From positions 1 through 10,283 of the forward strand of contig JBBSKF010000129.1 in NCBI GenBank assembly GCA_038256525.1: a stretch of 10,283 bases of DNA, written 5' to 3'. The position numbers and the translations under genes are program-made. The notes beneath the pieces are model-generated. The model had not been told where the DNA came from and did not search any database. It saw nothing but the letters and a program-made list of their open reading frames with translations. This document shows positions 7,899 to 10,283 of the stretch, one piece after another (within the stretch, counting starts at the first letter, position 1; each line of letters begins with the position of its first letter). The DNA is from SCTD01 sp038256525. Lineage in GTDB: Bacteria; Actinomycetota; Actinomycetes; Mycobacteriales; SCTD01.

Positions 7899-9001
7899 CG
7901 GCGGGCGCCCACGGCAGCGGTCAGCGCCACGTCCAGCCCCTCGCTGCGCATGCGGCGGTCGACGTAGAGCAGCGCCCGCACACTGGCCGTGAACGGTGCG
8001 ACGACGGTCGAGGCGATGCCCCCGCCGATCGCGGTCAGGATCAGCGGGCGCAGCCCCAGCACGTCGGCGTCAGGGTCGAACAGGTTCCCGGGCGAGCCGG
8101 CACCGAGCACGGCGAAGGGCAGCTGCACGATCTGCGAGACGAACCCGCCGATGAGCAGGGTGAGCAGCAGGATGCCGAACACCCGCCACCAGTCCCGCTT
8201 CACCAGCGCGCTCGAGCGGCGCAGGCTGGTCAGGATGCCGGTGCGCTCGAGCACGAGGACACACGGCGCGAGTGAGAGCCGGATGTAGACGTAGGGGCAG
8301 AGCACGAGCGTGGCAAGGATCAGGGGCACGCCGACGATGGCCAGCAGTGGGCCGCCGAGGGCGATCAGGGCCAGACCTGCGGTCGTGCCGGCGAGCAGAA
8401 TCCCGTAGACGATCAGCAGCACGAGCAGGGCAAGGCCGATCAGGCGCAGCAGCACGGGACGCAGCTGACGGCAGGCCTCGGCGAAGCCGATGGGCTCGCC
8501 GAGCACAGCCTTGCTGACCACGGCAGTCAGGCCTCCGGTCAGGACCGCACCGGACAGCAGGGCGAGCAGGATGGTGACGAACCCGCCGGCCGCTGCGCCG
8601 CCGATCGCGTCCGCGACTCCGGCGGTGTCGCCGCTCTCCAGCGCTGCGACGTCGAGGTCGAGAAGCGGCTGGAACGCCGTCACGAGCAGCGCGACGTTGA
8701 GCAGGGTCGTCACGATCGCGACGATGGCCGACAGCCCGAGTGCGGGTCGTGGGTAGCGCCGGATGATGCCGACCGCACCGTCGAGCAGCTCGCCGAGGCC
8801 GAGTGGGCGCAGCGGTACGACGCCGGGCTTGAGCTCGACCGGCCGCTGTCCCCAGGGCGCCGGTCCGGTGCCGGGTCCCTGCTGACCGTACGAGGGCTGA
8901 CCGTACGAGGGCTGGCCGTGCTCCGGTGTTGGGCCGGCCGGCGGCGGTGAGGTCGGACCACCCCAGCCTTCCGGAGTCGTCCACCCGCCCGGCTCGTTCA
9001 T
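7895..9001 (-). CDS. Six-helix membrane protein with a Gly/Pro/Gln-rich N-terminal tail
   Basis: A 368-residue protein. Residues 1-55 are disordered and rich in Gly, Pro, Gln and Trp, including a duplicated GQPSY unit. A conserved segment RPLGLGELLDGAVGIIRRYP (65-84) follows, then about six hydrophobic segments (about 88-110, 139-165, 185-212, 215-240, 272-295 and 318-340). It ends with LLYVDRRMRSEGLDVAL, a typical closing motif. This layout matches actinobacterial membrane proteins often labelled as glycerophosphoryl diester phosphodiesterase membrane domain proteins. No phosphodiesterase catalytic domain is present, so enzymatic activity should not be assumed. The ATG at 9001 is preceded by a GACGGGGACAG stretch that can serve as ribosome binding site; the longer start at 9052 adds a Cys/Pro-rich stretch unlike the family. 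It is the first gene of the five-gene MoxR operon. Confidence 0.88.
   Translation of the reverse strand: MNEPGGWTTPEGWGGPTSPPPAGPTPEHGQPSYGQPSYGQQGPGTGPAPWGQRPVELKPGVVPLRPLGLGELLDGAVGIIRRYPRPALGLSAIVAIVTTLLNVALLVTAFQPLLDLDVAALESGDTAGVADAIGGAAAGGFVTILLALLSGAVLTGGLTAVVSKAVLGEPIGFAEACRQLRPVLLRLIGLALLVLLIVYGILLAGTTAGLALIALGGPLLAIVGVPLILATLVLCPYVYIRLSLAPCVLVLERTGILTSLRRSSALVKRDWWRVFGILLLTLLIGGFVSQIVQLPFAVLGAGSPGNLFDPDADVLGLRPLILTAIGGGIASTVVAPFTASVRALLYVDRRMRSEGLDVALTAAVGARR
8881..8910. repeat. Two exact 15-bp tandem copies encoding a GQPSY unit
   Basis: GCTGACCGTACGAGG occurs twice in a row (8881-8895 and 8896-8910). A degenerate third partial copy follows (GCTGGCCGTG). On the minus strand it encodes repeated QPSYG in the disordered N-terminal tail of the membrane protein. 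Being a multiple of three, copy-number change would keep the frame, so this is a candidate for length variation between strains. Confidence 0.85.
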
Positions 9002-9097
9002 CTGTCCCCGTCCTGCGCCAGGATGCGCCGGCGGACACCGGCACCCGGCCATGCTTGCACGCGACGGTTCGGGGATGTCGTCCTCAGGGCGCCGCGG
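9002..9097. other. Intergenic gap upstream of the five-gene MoxR operon
   Basis: This is the only gap upstream of the operon, so any promoter of its own should lie here or in the end of the cyclase gene. I see no convincing -10/-35 pair. A small inverted repeat (GCCGG at 9027-9031 with CCGGC at 9038-9042, 6-nt loop) is too short to call. The last bases before the ATG form a G-rich ribosome binding region. Confidence 0.4.
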
Positions 9098-10283
9098 TCA
9101 CGCCGGCCGCCGTAGGCCCTTGTCGCGGTACATCGCGGTGTCGGCGCGTTGGGTGAGGGTGTCGAGCTCCTCGAGGCTGGACGCGTGCGCGATGCCCACC
9201 GAGACGTGAACGAGCAGTGGTCCCTCGGTGGTGGCGAACGGCTTGCGGAAAGCCTGGTGTATCCGGGTGGCAAGGTCATCGGCCCGCCCGGGCTGCGCGT
9301 CGGTTCCGGCACAGCTGTGCAGCACGACGAACTCGTCGCCACCGAGGCGTACGACCAGGTCTCCCCGGCGGACCAGGTGACGCAGGCGCTCGGCGACCTC
9401 GATGAGCACCTCGTCGCCGACGTGGTGCCCGTGCCCGTCGTTGATGGCCTTGAACCTGTCGATGTCGAGGAACAGCATGCCGACGCGAGGGGGCGCGTCG
9501 TCGATGCGCAGGTCTGCCAGCTCCTGCTGCAGCGCGGCCCGGTTCGGCAGGCCGGTGAGCGAGTCGTGAGCGGCCCGGCGTTCGAGCTCGAGCTCGTTGC
9601 GCTTGCGCTCGTGGATGTCGGCGATCTGGACCAGGACGGTGCGTCGCCCGTCGTGGTCCATGCCTGCGGACATGGCCACCTCGCACCAGATCGCGGTGCC
9701 GGCTGCGAGCAGCAGCCGAATCTCCAGCGAGGCGGTCGAGGCGGCTGCAGCTGCTGCTGCGACGGCGTGGGAGAACGCCGGGCGGTCGCTGGTCAGGACC
9801 AGGCGGCTCAGGCCGCGAGCGCGGATGTCCTTGCTGCTGCGGCCGAGCAGTCGGCGCAGGGCGGGATTGATCCGCAGGACCTTGCCGTCGGCGTCGAGCT
9901 GCGCGATAGCCAGGGGGCCGCTCTCGAAGATGTCGCGGAACTGCCGTTCGCTGTCGGCCAGGCGCTCGGCTGCGCCTTCGGCGGCCAGGTGCGCGAGGCG
10001 CAGGCTGACCTCGCTCTCCCGCACGGCGGTGATGTCGGTCATGGACACGACGGCTCCGCTCACGCTGCCGTCGGACCCGAACAGCCGGCGGCCGGTGCAG
10101 CTGACCAGGCGTCTGGGCATGCCCCGGGGGGCGATGACGATCTCCATGTCCTCGACGTCATCGCCGGCCAGTGCGCGGGCCAGCGGCACCTCCTGCGGCT
10201 GCAGCGGTGTCTGGCCGTCGGCCTGGAAGAGGCTGTACTCGTGAGGCCAGTCCTGCATGTCCGTCTCGTCGTCCGGGCCGAGA
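9098..10283 (-). CDS. PAS-PAS-GGDEF diguanylate cyclase, 5' end outside the window
   Basis: The frame is open to the window edge. The ATG at 10258 lies within a PAS-like region preceded by in-frame LGPDDETD, so it is probably not the true start. Numbering from that ATG, the end of a first PAS domain (to about 78, closing with VVSMTDITAVRESE) is followed by a short helical linker. A second PAS domain (about 103-215, SERQFRDIFESGPLAIAQLD, closing with VQIADIHERKR) comes next. The GGDEF domain (about 228-384) contains DSLTGLPNR, FLDIDRFKAIND (263-274) and an intact GGDEF active site at 306-310. Five residues before it is RRGD (297-300), a match to the RxxD inhibitory site, so product feedback is likely. 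The enzyme should make cyclic di-GMP from two GTP, controlled by signals sensed by the PAS domains. No EAL domain follows, and no membrane segment is visible. An alanine run (165-173) lies in the second PAS. Confidence 0.93.
   Translation of the reverse strand, partial: LGPDDETDMQDWPHEYSLFQADGQTPLQPQEVPLARALAGDDVEDMEIVIAPRGMPRRLVSCTGRRLFGSDGSVSGAVVSMTDITAVRESEVSLRLAHLAAEGAAERLADSERQFRDIFESGPLAIAQLDADGKVLRINPALRRLLGRSSKDIRARGLSRLVLTSDRPAFSHAVAAAAAAASTASLEIRLLLAAGTAIWCEVAMSAGMDHDGRRTVLVQIADIHERKRNELELERRAAHDSLTGLPNRAALQQELADLRIDDAPPRVGMLFLDIDRFKAINDGHGHHVGDEVLIEVAERLRHLVRRGDLVVRLGGDEFVVLHSCAGTDAQPGRADDLATRIHQAFRKPFATTEGPLLVHVSVGIAHASSLEELDTLTQRADTAMYRDKGLRRPA

Noticed and set aside
7895..9001. 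The six-helix protein as an active glycerophosphodiester phosphodiesterase
   Set aside because: Only the membrane-domain type sequence is present; no catalytic TIM-barrel domain or its His/Glu motifs can be seen.

Overview
The window is very GC-rich (not counted). Coding strands show third-position G/C bias, frequent GTG starts and 4-bp start/stop overlaps. Together with the gene content this points to a high-GC actinomycete; the exact family cannot be fixed from sequence alone. Almost every base is coding, and there is no gene-free stretch over 300 bases. Apart from one partial gene at the left edge, everything is on the minus strand. No tRNA, rRNA, CRISPR array, transposase or phage gene was found.

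Layout, left to right. 2-661 (+): 3' part of a SpoIIM/DUF95-family membrane protein. 565-3693 (-): a tightly packed three-gene unit, read as GNAT acetyltransferase, then serine beta-lactamase-like hydrolase, then Sir2-family NAD-dependent deacylase. The Sir2 3' end runs 97 bp into the convergent spoIIM gene. 3694-3788: short intergenic gap containing most of a perfect 18-bp-arm palindrome. 3789-9001 (-): a five-gene coupled operon, read as six-helix membrane protein, DUF4129 protein, DUF4350 protein, MoxR AAA+ ATPase, DUF58 protein. 9098-10283 (-): 3' part of a PAS-PAS-GGDEF diguanylate cyclase.

The five-gene operon plus SpoIIM matches the gene set of the actinobacterial MoxR/DUF58 membrane-associated cluster. 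From memory, this corresponds to the M. tuberculosis moxR2 region (about Rv3689-Rv3695), where the SpoIIM-like gene is also convergent with the DUF58 gene. Here the sir2/hydrolase/GNAT trio sits between them. The expected working model is a cytosolic MoxR ATPase acting as a chaperone-like remodeller. Its partners would be a membrane-anchored DUF58 protein with a vWA-like fold and the DUF4129, DUF4350 and six-helix proteins. The true substrate of such systems is not known.

The least ordinary features are two different palindromic elements about 400 bp apart. One (3233-3291) lies inside the GNAT reading frame and encodes the linker between its two halves. The other (3681-3733) covers the junction of the two operons and contains the first possible GNAT start codon. 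I see no clear evidence for a wholly new defence or biosynthetic system. The palindromes and the trio insertion are the leads worth following.
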